This document shows positions 1 to 7,746 of a DNA stretch of 64,000 bases, in pieces. Numbering within the stretch: position 1 is the first letter of the stretch; every line of letters starts with the position of its first letter. Position numbers and translations under genes: made by a program. Below the pieces are notes generated by a model. The model saw only the letters and a list, made by a program, of their open reading frames with translations. It was not told where the DNA came from and searched no databases. The stretch is taken from contig CAILUU010000038.1 in the NCBI GenBank assembly GCA_903837525.1, forward strand, positions 1 to 64,000, given 5' to 3'. The stretch comes from an uncultured Bacteroidota bacterium (lineage in GTDB: Bacteria; Bacteroidota; Bacteroidia; Chitinophagales; Chitinophagaceae).

Positions 1-2586
1 CCCAGCGTTTGTAAATACAGGGGTAACAGTTATGGTAGCAACTACAACTGTTGTTCCTCCATTGATGGCTGTAAAAGATGCTATATTTCCAGTTCCACTT
101 GCTGGCAAACCAATTGATGTATTACTATTCGTCCAGTTATAGATGGAGCCAGCTACTGCTCCACTAAATACTATTGCAGCTGTTGAAGCTCCTGCACAAA
201 CAGTTTGATTGGGAATAACATTTACAGTAGGTATAGGATTCACAGTAATAGTAAATATATTAGAGCTCGAGCATCCACTTAAAGTTGCAGTTACATTTAT
301 ATTAGCAGTAATTGGCACGCCTGTAGCATTCGTTGCTACGAAAGAAGGGATAGGGTTAGAACTACCACTTGCCCCAAGTCCTATTGATGTATTACTATTC
401 GTCCAGGTAAATGTTGCACCCGGTACACTTGTAAAGCTCAAGGGTCCCACAGTCGCACCTGCACAAACAATAATATTAGCAGGTACAACAGGAGATGGTG
501 TTACATTAACTGTTACAGGAATAGAAGTTGTAGTTGTTCCACATTCATTAGTAACCGATAATGTAATTGTATATGTACCCGGAGTTGAATAAACAATTGT
601 ACCCGGATTTAATGTAGTAGCTGAAGATGGCGTACCTCCCGGGAAAGACCATAAATATGTTGTTGCAGTATTGATATAACAGGTAACTGCCGCATTTGGA
701 TTCACAGATTGATTTGCACAAGTTGGAGCCAATGCATTAATAGAGACTACAGGTTTACCCTTTACCGTAATTTGTTGAGTTGACACAAGTGAAGAGCATG
801 CTGCAGCGGGTGCAATCGTTGTTAGGCTGATTGTATAAATACCGGGATTAGAAAATAGAAATTGCGGATTGACTGATGAAGCATTTGTTCCATTAATAAA
901 ACTGGCGCCATTAGTATTAGGCAAACACCCTGCTGTTGAAGAGTATGAAACCGACCATAAATATGAATTTTGTCCACACGATGGAGTTGGAGAATTATTT
1001 GTGGTGTTAACTGTAAGCGGGGCACATCCGATGTTCTGATTAACGGTAAATGAAGCTGTTGGAGTAGGATTAACGCAGATTGTTTTTATTATAGAATCTA
1101 TGCCACAAAGCGTATTTGCGCCAACCTTAAGTTTGATTGTATAAACACCCGGAGCAGTGAAATTCAATTGTAAAACTGCTGTTCCGTTTGTCCATAAAGC
1201 GGGATCGTTAAACCCATTATCATTCCCCCTTGTACCGCTTGAAATAGTCCATCCTGTTGGCGGCGTTACAGACCATACCTGTTTGCCATTTGTACACGAA
1301 CCTGTGGGAGAAGAGGGAGTAGCAGTTCCATTTACCGAAGTATTAGTTAAGGTAACAACAGTATTTACGCAAACTGTATCTTTTGGTGCAATGGTAAAAG
1401 AAGCAACAGGTTTGCGAGAAACATATATAGGAACAATATTGACTGATGAGGTACCGCAGGGATTTGAGGCAACTATACTTGCAGAAAATGAATTGTTAAA
1501 AGTTAACGTTCCATTAGAACTATTTGTGCCACAACTGCTAGAATTAAATTGATGAGTTACACTAGCAGGAGGGGGATGAGGGAAAACTACAGGAGGAGAG
1601 CCATCATTAAAAGTAACTGTATAAATCGTTCCTGGTGTATTTGAAGCAGTTCCCGTTATTGGAAAAGTAAGAGAGGTTCCAGTACAGATAGATGTAGACC
1701 CTGGATTTTCAAATCCAATAGCTGGATTTGTTCCTAAGAAAACAGTATACATAGCAGTATCAGTACATCCATTAATTCCTGTTACAATAAAACGCAATGT
1801 ATAGGTACCAGCATTATAAGTATGGGAAGTAGTTGTAAAAATAGTGTTAATAAAATCAGTGGAGTTGTCTCCCCAAACAATTCTATAGGAGGTGTTTGGG
1901 ACTGTACTAGACTGATTGATAAAAGTAAAAAGGTAATTGGTATTTGATGAACAGACTTGAAAATATGGTAACCCATTGTAGGTTGTAGCCCCGGTTCCCC
2001 CTAATTCAGTTCCTGGACGTTGCAAATTTGTTACAGTAGCTGTAATCGAATCTTTACAACCATTACTACTGGTAGCAATTAATTTAACTGTAAATGACTC
2101 CGCTCCGGTTCCTGTGGTGCCAATAAAATTATGCACAGGATTGATTAATGTTGAAGTGTTGTTAGCTCCTGAATTTGGATCCCCAAAATCCCACAGGTAA
2201 GTAAGTCCTGACCCTGTTGATGTATTTGTAAAAATTACTGGAGTTGTGGCACAAACGTTATTAGGATTAAAAGTAAAAGATGCTGTTGGTTTTGGAAGAA
2301 CATTTACTATAACCGGACCTAATGTAGTATCACCTGGCAACCCTTCATTTAATCTTACATAATAATTTCCTGCTGAGTTGGCTGTATATGAAATTAAAGT
2401 TGCCCCTGAAATATTTGTACCAAGCGGATTTTGCCATTGAAAAGTTGTACCAACTGGTACAGCTGTAACAGTTAGTGCCTGGCTACTTCCCTGGCATAAA
2501 TTTATTGGCCCGGGTGGGTTTATTGTTTGACAATAAATACCTGCAATAAAAAATAATGAAACTAGAAAACTACAAAGCACCTTCAT
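1..2586 (-). CDS. Giant secreted PKD/Ig-like repeat protein, N-terminal part (C-terminus beyond window)
   Basis: The reading frame is open from an ATG at 2586 down to base 1, giving 862 codons without a stop, so the gene continues off the left edge. Residues 1-20 form a signal peptide ending IYCQ. Residues ~97-170 contain a classical PKD domain (LTYLWDFGDP, then a HNF-type strand); further PKD/Ig-like modules follow (VWGDNSTDF, YLWSVSYSS, YLWSFPGG). The last ~180 visible residues hold two copies of a ~90-residue PKD-like module, each with a WTNSNTSIGL core. Cys and Thr/Ser/Asn are frequent and Lys/Arg scarce, as in secreted adhesins. In this phylum such proteins usually end in a type IX secretion or gliding-motility C-terminal signal, which would lie outside the window. 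Role as an adhesin or surface-layer protein is inferred. Confidence 0.9.
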   Translation of the reverse strand, partial: MKVLCSFLVSLFFIAGIYCQTINPPGPINLCQGSSQALTVTAVPVGTTFQWQNPLGTNISGATLISYTANSAGNYYVRLNEGLPGDTTLGPVIVNVLPKPTASFTFNPNNVCATTPVIFTNTSTGSGLTYLWDFGDPNSGANNTSTLINPVHNFIGTTGTGAESFTVKLIATSSNGCKDSITATVTNLQRPGTELGGTGATTYNGLPYFQVCSSNTNYLFTFINQSSTVPNTSYRIVWGDNSTDFINTIFTTTSHTYNAGTYTLRFIVTGINGCTDTAMYTVFLGTNPAIGFENPGSTSICTGTSLTFPITGTASNTPGTIYTVTFNDGSPPVVFPHPPPASVTHQFNSSSCGTNSSNGTLTFNNSFSASIVASNPCGTSSVNIVPIYVSRKPVASFTIAPKDTVCVNTVVTLTNTSVNGTATPSSPTGSCTNGKQVWSVTPPTGWTISSGTRGNDNGFNDPALWTNGTAVLQLNFTAPGVYTIKLKVGANTLCGIDSIIKTICVNPTPTASFTVNQNIGCAPLTVNTTNNSPTPSCGQNSYLWSVSYSSTAGCLPNTNGASFINGTNASSVNPQFLFSNPGIYTISLTTIAPAAACSSLVSTQQITVKGKPVVSINALAPTCANQSVNPNAAVTCYINTATTYLWSFPGGTPSSATTLNPGTIVYSTPGTYTITLSVTNECGTTTTSIPVTVNVTPSPVVPANIIVCAGATVGPLSFTSVPGATFTWTNSNTSIGLGASGSSNPIPSFVATNATGVPITANINVTATLSGCSSSNIFTITVNPIPTVNVIPNQTVCAGASTAAIVFSGAVAGSIYNWTNSNTSIGLPASGTGNIASFTAINGGTTVVVATITVTPVFTNAG
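113..406 (-). repeat. Tandem module repeat inside the PKD-like gene (90-codon period)
   Basis: A 24-base identical segment occurs at 113-136 and 383-406, exactly 270 bases (90 codons) apart. It encodes the WTNSNTSIG core of two successive PKD-like modules. The surrounding modules have diverged more at the DNA level, so this is an old duplication with a conserved core. Confidence 0.8.
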
Positions 2587-2780
2587 AGCAGTATGTTTTA
2601 ATATGTAATCTATATTGTACCTTTTTTACAAAAAAAGGTACAATAATCAAGCCACAAGTTATGTATACTTAGTGATAATTACCAGTAAGCGGATGTATGA
2701 ATATTATTGACGTTTTTATTGAAGCTAAAGGAACTGATTTAATAAAGTTATCCTACATACTATAAACTGGAATATTACTT

Positions 2781-2859
2781 CCAATAACGTTTTGCGTGTA
2801 GGCGATGTTGCCTTGGTTGCGCCTGCGGAAGGGTTATGGCGCTTACACGCTGTTATGGG
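2781..2859 (-). repeat. attC-like imperfect palindrome (downstream end of putative cassette)
   Basis: Read on the minus strand the site begins with CCCATAAC (2859-2852), has a left arm GCGTGTAAGCG (2850-2840), a central ~35-base spacer, a right arm CGCCTACACGC (2804-2794), and ends with GTTATTGG (2788-2781). The arms pair at 10 of 11 positions and the outer boxes pair as ATAAC/GTTAT. This is the R''-L''-loop-L'-R' plan of integron attC sites, although the outer boxes deviate from strict RYYYAAC/GTTRRRY. It starts 4 bases after the stop codon of the small repeat-protein gene, where an attC site belongs. Confidence 0.5.
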
Positions 2860-2863
2860 TTGG

Positions 2864-3253
2864 TTACATATAAAAGTAGAAAAACAAAATAATCTCCATT
2901 CTCCGAAGACCATCTGCCCTTCCTATTCTGCTACCAGAACCATCATATAAATAATCTCCATCCATTCGCCCTATCCTTGACCCAGATCCATTGTATAGGT
3001 AGTCCCCATCTATTCTACCAATTCTCGATCCTGAACCATTGTAAATATATTGTCCATCAACACGTCCAATTCTTGAGCCTGAACCGTTGTAAATATATTC
3101 ACCTTCAACGCGGCCTACCCTTGAACCAGAACCATCGTAATAGTATTGACCATCAACACGACCTATCCTTTTTCCATTTCCGTCATACATGTACTGGGCA
3201 CTCACGAAATTAAAAGTTAGCAAAATAATTGCTAAAATTAATAATTTTTTCAT
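2864..3253 (-). CDS. Small secreted protein with 16-residue YDGSGSRIGR repeats
   Basis: 129 residues. Residues 1-19 are a signal peptide (MKKLLILAI...VSAQ). The rest is six tandem 16-residue units of the form YxYDGSGSRIGRVDGx, rich in Gly, Tyr and Arg, ending in an aromatic tail (FFYFYM). The regular aromatic/Gly spacing suggests a beta-rich solenoid or beta-flower fold; the biochemical function is unknown. The repeats are also visible in the DNA as a 48-base period. The gene lies alone between two attC-like palindromes, with no neighbour in the same transcription unit, which fits a captured gene cassette. Start is the ATG giving the signal peptide. Confidence 0.8.
   Translation of the reverse strand: MKKLLILAIILLTFNFVSAQYMYDGNGKRIGRVDGQYYYDGSGSRVGRVEGEYIYNGSGSRIGRVDGQYIYNGSGSRIGRIDGDYLYNGSGSRIGRMDGDYLYDGSGSRIGRADGLRRMEIILFFYFYM
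2920..3195 (-). repeat. 48-bp tandem repeats within the small secreted repeat protein
   Basis: About six imperfect direct repeats of 48 bases, each encoding one 16-residue unit with the GSGSRIGR core. Copies differ mostly at third codon positions and in the VDG/IDG/MDG residue. Confidence 0.8.
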
Positions 3254-3396
3254 TTTTTAGTTTTTAAATTATGTTTTTATTCTTATGGACTTTTAGATTA
3301 CTCCCTGTTTTTTAAGTGGGTTTCGGACTCCACTTTTTTTTATAAATATATCAAATTATTATTTAAGATATGAACATACTCTCTCTTTTAAACTTG

Positions 3397-3475
3397 CCCA
3401 TAACTAATATATAGGTCTGACAAAGTCAGACTTATATACCCTAAATTGGGTCGCTTTGTCTGACAAAAGTTAGGC
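3397..3475 (-). repeat. attC-like palindrome (upstream end of putative cassette)
   Basis: On the minus strand this 79-base segment starts with GCCTAAC (3475-3469), a perfect RYYYAAC box, and ends with GTTATGGG (3404-3397). In between are nested complementary arms: GTCAGAC pairs with GTCTGAC, and ACCC pairs with GGGT around an AATTTA loop. The terminal GTTATGGG is the exact complement of the CCCATAAC that opens the downstream site, as expected for the two ends of one integron cassette. The rest of the 3254-3739 gap shows no gene. The arms could alternatively be a plain hairpin. Confidence 0.4.
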
Positions 3476-3739
3476 TTTGTTTATTTTGTAATGTAGTATT
3501 TTATTATTATAAATCTTCAATTGGGCTTTTTATTTGTTGAAGTGCATACAGCCAGTCTTCTCAATGCATTTTGAATGTAAAAAATGATAGGGCATATTTT
3601 CATGACCGCATAAACGTAAATGGTAAACTTAGTTTTATTCCCATAAAAGCATTCCTTATTTTAGGTGATCAGGTTAACATCAATTGTCAAGCCAAAAATG
3701 CAAATTGGATCTACGGGTCTTATAAAAATTCAAAATAAT

Positions 3740-4648
3740 TTAACTAGTTAAACTCCTAAACACATCTTCTAAACTGCTGCTAGCTTGGCTTTGTAAATTT
3801 TGAATAGTTAAGTTTTTATCAATAGCTAATTGAAGAAGTTGTTTTTTAACACCATCGCTATTATTAGTTGAAAGTTGATAGGTGAATGGTGAACCTGTGG
3901 TTACTGATGTTACATCTTGTAGTTTTTGCAACCACTCCATATTTATATCTTCAGTAAAGCCTACTGTTATATTTTGGGTAGATGTGTTGCCTTTTTGCAA
4001 ATTACTTAAGGTATCATCTGCAACTATATTGCCTTTGTTTATAATAATTACTCTATCGCAAATAGCCTCAACTTCTTGCATGATGTGAGAGGAGAAAAGT
4101 ACAGTTTTGTTTTGCCCTAAACGTTTTATTACTTCACGTATTTCTATAATTTGATTGGGGTCAAGTCCGCTAGTTGGTTCATCTAAAATTAACACTTCTG
4201 GGTTATGAAATAATGCTGCAGCCAAGCCTACACGTTGTTTATAACCTTTACTAAGTTGGCTAATTTTTTTATTGGCTTCTAGCGTTAAACCAACTGTATT
4301 TATTATTTCTTCTATTTTTTGTTTACTCGTTTCAACGTTGTGTATGCTGCCTACAAATGCAAGGTATTCTCTTACATACATATCAACATAAAGCGGATTA
4401 GCCTCTGGCAAATAACCAATTTTACTCTTTGTTTCGTTGTTATTAATATGTACAGTTATGCCACAAACTTGCGCTGTACCACCATCGGCTTGTAGGTAGC
4501 CAGTAATCATTTTCATGGTTGTGCTTTTACCTGCACCATTAGGGCCTAAAAAGCCAACTATTTCGCCTTTATTAATAGTAAATGAAATATTGTTTACTAC
4601 TTTTTGTGCTCCGTAGTTTTTAGAAAGATTAGTAACTGTTATTGACAT
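3740..4648 (-). CDS. gldA: Gliding-motility-type ABC transporter ATP-binding protein GldA
   Basis: 302 residues, the usual GldA length. Walker A GPNGAGKS at residues 35-42, ABC signature LSKGYKQ at 132-138, Walker B and catalytic Glu in EVLILDEP at 151-158, and an H-loop in SSHIMQEVE. GldA is the ATPase of the GldAFG transporter needed for gliding in Flavobacterium; homologues are retained in many non-gliding relatives, so gliding cannot be concluded. No GldF/GldG partner lies beside it. It follows the ricT-like gene across a hairpin terminator and probably has its own promoter. It could be a general ABC-2 ATPase, since GldA is not sharply separable from that group by sequence alone. Confidence 0.8.
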   Translation of the reverse strand: MSITVTNLSKNYGAQKVVNNISFTINKGEIVGFLGPNGAGKSTTMKMITGYLQADGGTAQVCGITVHINNNETKSKIGYLPEANPLYVDMYVREYLAFVGSIHNVETSKQKIEEIINTVGLTLEANKKISQLSKGYKQRVGLAAALFHNPEVLILDEPTSGLDPNQIIEIREVIKRLGQNKTVLFSSHIMQEVEAICDRVIIINKGNIVADDTLSNLQKGNTSTQNITVGFTEDINMEWLQKLQDVTSVTTGSPFTYQLSTNNSDGVKKQLLQLAIDKNLTIQNLQSQASSSLEDVFRSLTS

Positions 4649-4677
4649 ATAAATATTTACTAAAACAAATGTAAAAT

Positions 4678-4707
4678 AAAACGCTGGTTTTTTAAACCAG
4701 CGTTTTT
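4678..4707 (-). terminator. Hairpin terminator after the RicT/PSP1 gene
   Basis: The segment is a near-perfect inverted repeat: the AACGCTGGTTT arm pairs with AAACCAGCGTT across a short T loop, with A/T runs on both sides. It sits 6 bases past the stop of the PSP1 gene, and on the minus strand it is followed by a T-rich stretch. Confidence 0.8.
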
Positions 4708-4712
4708 ATGTA

Positions 4713-6062
4713 TTACGAAGTTTTATCGCCCTCGTTATTTGGCTTTTGTTGTTGCCGCTGTTGTTCATTATTTCTATTTTGCGGTGGTCGTTGTGGTCTG
4801 TTTTGTTGGTTTGGGTTTGGCCACTGTTGATTTTGATTACCTCTATTTTGATTACCACCTTGTTGAGTATTGCCCTGTTGACTATTACCTTGTTGTCTGT
4901 TGTTACCCTGTCTATTATTACCTTGTTGGCCTCCTTGCCTTTCATTATCTCTGCGTTTGCGGCTAGTTTTTTCTAAACTCTTTAAGCTAATTTGCCCAAC
5001 CACATCGGCATAAACAGGTTCAATATCTTTAGGTTTGTTGCTAGTTACATCTGCAGGTTCTAAATCTTCTGGCCGTATGCCTTGTTTATTTAATTCTTTT
5101 ATTTTTTTTACACGTTCAATAGTAAGTGGGTATTGTTTATTACTATCTGGCATGGTGTACCACATTAAATTTCTAAAAATATCTTTCTTTACTAAAAAGG
5201 CACGGCTTTTAGCCATTTCAATAACATCGGCATTTTCAGGAAAAAATTGAAGTGCATCCATGTACGTATCTAACTCGTAATTTAAGCAACATTTTAAGCG
5301 GCCACACTGCCCACTTAATTTGGTTTGGTTTATACTTAAATTTTGGTATCGGGCTGCATTTGTATTTACACTTTTAAAATCGGTTAGCCAACTGCTACAA
5401 CAAAGCTCTCTCCCGCAACTACCTATTCCGCCTACTTTTCCTGCCTCTTGCCTTGCACCAATTTGCCTCATTTCTACCTTTACTTTAAACTCCCCAGCGT
5501 ATAATTTTATAAGTTCTCTAAAATCTACCCTATCATCGGCAATGTAAAAAAAAGTGGCTTTACGCCCATCGGCTTGTATTTCTACTTCAGCCATTTTAAG
5601 CTCAAGCTTTAATTGCCTTGCCATGGCCCGGCTACGTATTAAAACTTCAGCTTCTCTAGCTTTTGTTTCTTTAAGTTTAGCTAAATCTGTTGTAGATGCT
5701 CTGCGTAGTATTCTTTTAATATCTACACTTTGCTCATCTATTTTATGTTTTTTTAGTTGTATTCTTACTAATTCGCCAGTTAAATTAACCATACCCACAT
5801 CAAAACCACTTACACCTTCTACGGCAATCATATCGCCTTTTTCGTAATAGTTAGTGCTTGTATTTTTAAAAAAGAATTTTCGGCTACCGTTATTAAAACT
5901 CACTTCTACAATTTTGCAATTGCTTTCAGGATCGGCAAAGGGTAAATTTGCCAGCCAATCATGCACATTCATTCGATTACAACCGCCGCTGGCACAATTA
6001 CCATGGCTTTGACAACCGCTTGGCGCTCCATCTTTACTAGTACCGCAACTTCCGCAACCCAT
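4713..6062 (-). CDS. ricT: RicT/PSP1-domain protein with Cys-rich N-terminus and Gln/Asn-rich tail
   Basis: 449 residues. The N-terminus has five cysteines in the first 28 residues (C3, C6, C17, C23, C28). The central PSP1 C-terminal domain (~40-300) carries the conserved GSCGRELCC and CGRLKCCLNYE cysteine clusters. The last ~80 residues are low-complexity Gln/Asn/Gly/Arg. In Bacillus subtilis the RicT (YaaT) homologue acts with RicA and RicF in an Fe-S-containing complex that affects RNase Y and sporulation phosphorelay; RicA/RicF are not seen here, so its partners in this phylum are open. It is immediately upstream of gldA and downstream of holB in the same direction. The tail is typical of RNA-associated or phase-separating proteins, which is inference. 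Confidence 0.8.
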   Translation of the reverse strand: MGCGSCGTSKDGAPSGCQSHGNCASGGCNRMNVHDWLANLPFADPESNCKIVEVSFNNGSRKFFFKNTSTNYYEKGDMIAVEGVSGFDVGMVNLTGELVRIQLKKHKIDEQSVDIKRILRRASTTDLAKLKETKAREAEVLIRSRAMARQLKLELKMAEVEIQADGRKATFFYIADDRVDFRELIKLYAGEFKVKVEMRQIGARQEAGKVGGIGSCGRELCCSSWLTDFKSVNTNAARYQNLSINQTKLSGQCGRLKCCLNYELDTYMDALQFFPENADVIEMAKSRAFLVKKDIFRNLMWYTMPDSNKQYPLTIERVKKIKELNKQGIRPEDLEPADVTSNKPKDIEPVYADVVGQISLKSLEKTSRKRRDNERQGGQQGNNRQGNNRQQGNSQQGNTQQGGNQNRGNQNQQWPNPNQQNRPQRPPQNRNNEQQRQQQKPNNEGDKTS

Positions 6063-6413
6063 ATTATTTAGGAATTAAAAATTAAAAATTAGGAATTGAT
6101 TGTGTGGAAGATTTTTATGTGCCTAGCTTTTGCACTACTATTTGGTATTTGTGGCGTGGCACTCTTGTACAGTGATAATTTTATTGAGCCGGCAAATGCT
6201 AACTCTTTGCTATTATTTAATGTGCTTGCTGCCTAAAGCGTTGCACATTGGTATGCGGTACAAGAGAAATTATTTTTTTCTTTTCTCAAAAGAAAGAAAT
6301 AACAATACTACGTTCACAACAATGTTCAATATAGTTGTAAAAGTTTCTCCTAAAAATATAGTTTAGAAAAAACAATTAGCTAGAAATCATAAACTCCTCA
6401 ACAATCCTCCACC
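6063..6413. other. Gene-free gap with short AT-rich direct repeats
   Basis: This 351-base gap between ricT and holB contains no convincing gene. Near 6068-6098 it has tandem AATTAAAAATT/TTAGGAATT words, similar to those upstream of radA (11966-12000). The one frame open for 78 codons lacks any coding signature. Confidence 0.5.
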
Positions 6414-7646
6414 TCAATTAACCAAAATTAACGAATTGTTATTAATAATGTGGTATAACTTAATAGAAAGGGCATGAAACAGCATTTTTGCATTGGCGTT
6501 ACGCTCAATATAATAACTGGCTTTGTTTAGCTCATTTATAATAGCCTCTTGCTGGTGCAGTTGGGTTATTTTGTTTAAACGTAGTGCAAAATCGTTTTCG
6601 GCATTGGCTTTTGGCTGTTCATTTGTAGTGCTAATTCGTACGGCCAACTCTAACAAATGTGTAAAATATTGAAGAAATTGTTTTTGCTTTTCTCTACCAA
6701 TTTTTGCGGTTTCATCTATCCATTTTACTTGAGCTTGTGGGTTAAATTTTACCACAGCGTTTAGCCATTCTCTTAGCATAGTTTGCCAATCATCTTCGCT
6801 ATGCTCTATCATTTGTAGGGCTTCTCTATAATTACCCTCGGCAACTGCTGCAATTTGTTGTGCTTTTTGCATAGGTACGCCTGCCCGTAATTCTAAAGCG
6901 CTTTCAATATCTAATTTAATAAGCATGGGTATTTTTACCAATTGTGTTCGGCTACGTATGGTGGGTAAAATTTGGTCTTCATTTTCGGCCACTAAAATAA
7001 ATAAGGTGTTTGCTGGGGGCTCTTCTATTAGCTTTAAAAGCTTATTACCTTCTTTGCCTAAATACTCTGGCATCCATAGTATTAGTATTTTATATTCGCT
7101 TTCAAAACTTTTTAAACTAAGCTTTCGCAAAATATCATTGCACTCGTGTGCTGTAATATTTCCTTGTTTATTTTCGGCATTAATAAATTGTAGCCAATCG
7201 TACACATTGCCATATGGACTTAGCTTTACAAACTCTCTCCACTGGGTAATAAAATCGGTGGCTATGGGTTTATCACCGGTTTTACGTGGAATAACGGGGT
7301 AGCTAAAATGAATATCGGGATGTACAATTTCTAATGCTTTTTTGCATGATGGGCAAGTGCCGCAACTGTCATTGTACGATGTTTGAGGTACGATGTTAGC
7401 TGTTGGTGCAGGTTCTGGCTCTCCAAATAAAGATGGCTCATTTGCTAACTGCACACTGCCAACTGCCAACTTTTTTCCATTTACAACCTCACAAGTTATA
7501 TACTGTGCAAATGCAATTGCTAACTGCAGTGCTCCGCTGCCCTCTTTACCCAGAAACAATAAGGCATGGCTTAAGCGATTGTGCTGTACCATGTGAACTA
7601 ATTGCTCTTTTACGGCTTTTTGGCCTATGATGGATTGAAAGGACAT
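6414..7646 (-). CDS. holB: DNA polymerase III subunit delta' with an in-frame insertion in the zinc module
   Basis: 410 residues. AAA+ clamp-loader fold: the N-terminal SFQSIIGQ box, a degenerate P-loop (GKEGSGAL lacks the GKT lysine and threonine, as in delta' subunits that no longer bind ATP), a zinc module with C52 and then C95, C98, C101, the LLKLIEEPP segment and the TIRSR (SRC-like) motif. In E. coli delta' the four zinc cysteines are at 50, 59, 62 and 65; here ~34 extra residues separate the first Cys from the other three. The insertion is Ala/Pro/Glu-rich and looks derived from a dispersed repeat. Delta' helps load the beta clamp at replication forks. Start ATG at 7646. Confidence 0.9.
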   Translation of the reverse strand: MSFQSIIGQKAVKEQLVHMVQHNRLSHALLFLGKEGSGALQLAIAFAQYITCEVVNGKKLAVGSVQLANEPSLFGEPEPAPTANIVPQTSYNDSCGTCPSCKKALEIVHPDIHFSYPVIPRKTGDKPIATDFITQWREFVKLSPYGNVYDWLQFINAENKQGNITAHECNDILRKLSLKSFESEYKILILWMPEYLGKEGNKLLKLIEEPPANTLFILVAENEDQILPTIRSRTQLVKIPMLIKLDIESALELRAGVPMQKAQQIAAVAEGNYREALQMIEHSEDDWQTMLREWLNAVVKFNPQAQVKWIDETAKIGREKQKQFLQYFTHLLELAVRISTTNEQPKANAENDFALRLNKITQLHQQEAIINELNKASYYIERNANAKMLFHALSIKLYHIINNNSLILVN

Positions 7647-7676
7647 GGTGCAAAGATAAGAGATGGGATTTTTTTC

Positions 7677-7740
7677 ACCGCAAAGACGCTAAGTTGTATT
7701 GAAAATATTTTACTTCTTTGTGCCTTAGCGACTTTGCGGT
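7677..7740. repeat. Dispersed inverted repeat with 17-base arms
   Basis: The arm ACCGCAAAGACGCTAAG (7677-7693) faces CTTAGCGACTTTGCGGT (7724-7740); 16 of 17 positions pair. It lies in the short gap between the glutathione peroxidase stop and the holB start. Words of this kind are common in Bacteroidota intergenic regions. It may also serve as a terminator or mRNA-stabilising hairpin for the gene upstream on the minus strand. Confidence 0.75.
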
Positions 7741-7746
7741 TATAAC

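Noticed and set aside
209-592. Plus-strand frame of 127 residues over the PKD-like gene
   Set aside because: Antisense shadow of the much longer minus-strand repeat gene. Its low-complexity Val/Thr content mirrors the repeated strand.
2725-2913. 62-residue minus-strand frame across the attC-like palindrome
   Set aside because: It overlaps the palindrome and the 3' end of the repeat-protein gene. The sequence is explained by the hairpin arms and it has no signal or domain.
2977-3213. Plus-strand frame with HCIGSPHLF and NRCKYIHLQ
   Set aside because: Antisense to the 48-base repeats. Repeats keep any frame open, so length is not evidence.
2852-3404. Considered as an insertion sequence or MITE with 8-base terminal inverted repeats
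   Set aside because: No transposase and no target-site duplication. The extra palindromes outside the 8-base ends fit attC sites better.
3411-3480. Considered as a simple terminator hairpin or small RNA
   Set aside because: The plus-side hairpin lacks a T-run at a useful position and no gene ends there. The attC-like reading explains the complementary outer boxes better, though a plain hairpin is not excluded.
4706-4945. Lys/Asn-rich frame overlapping the 3' end of the RicT-like gene
   Set aside because: Off-frame reading of the Gln/Asn-rich tail codons.
6130-6366. 78-residue plus-strand frame between ricT and holB
   Set aside because: No signal peptide, domain or coding-like composition; repeat-rich AT DNA.
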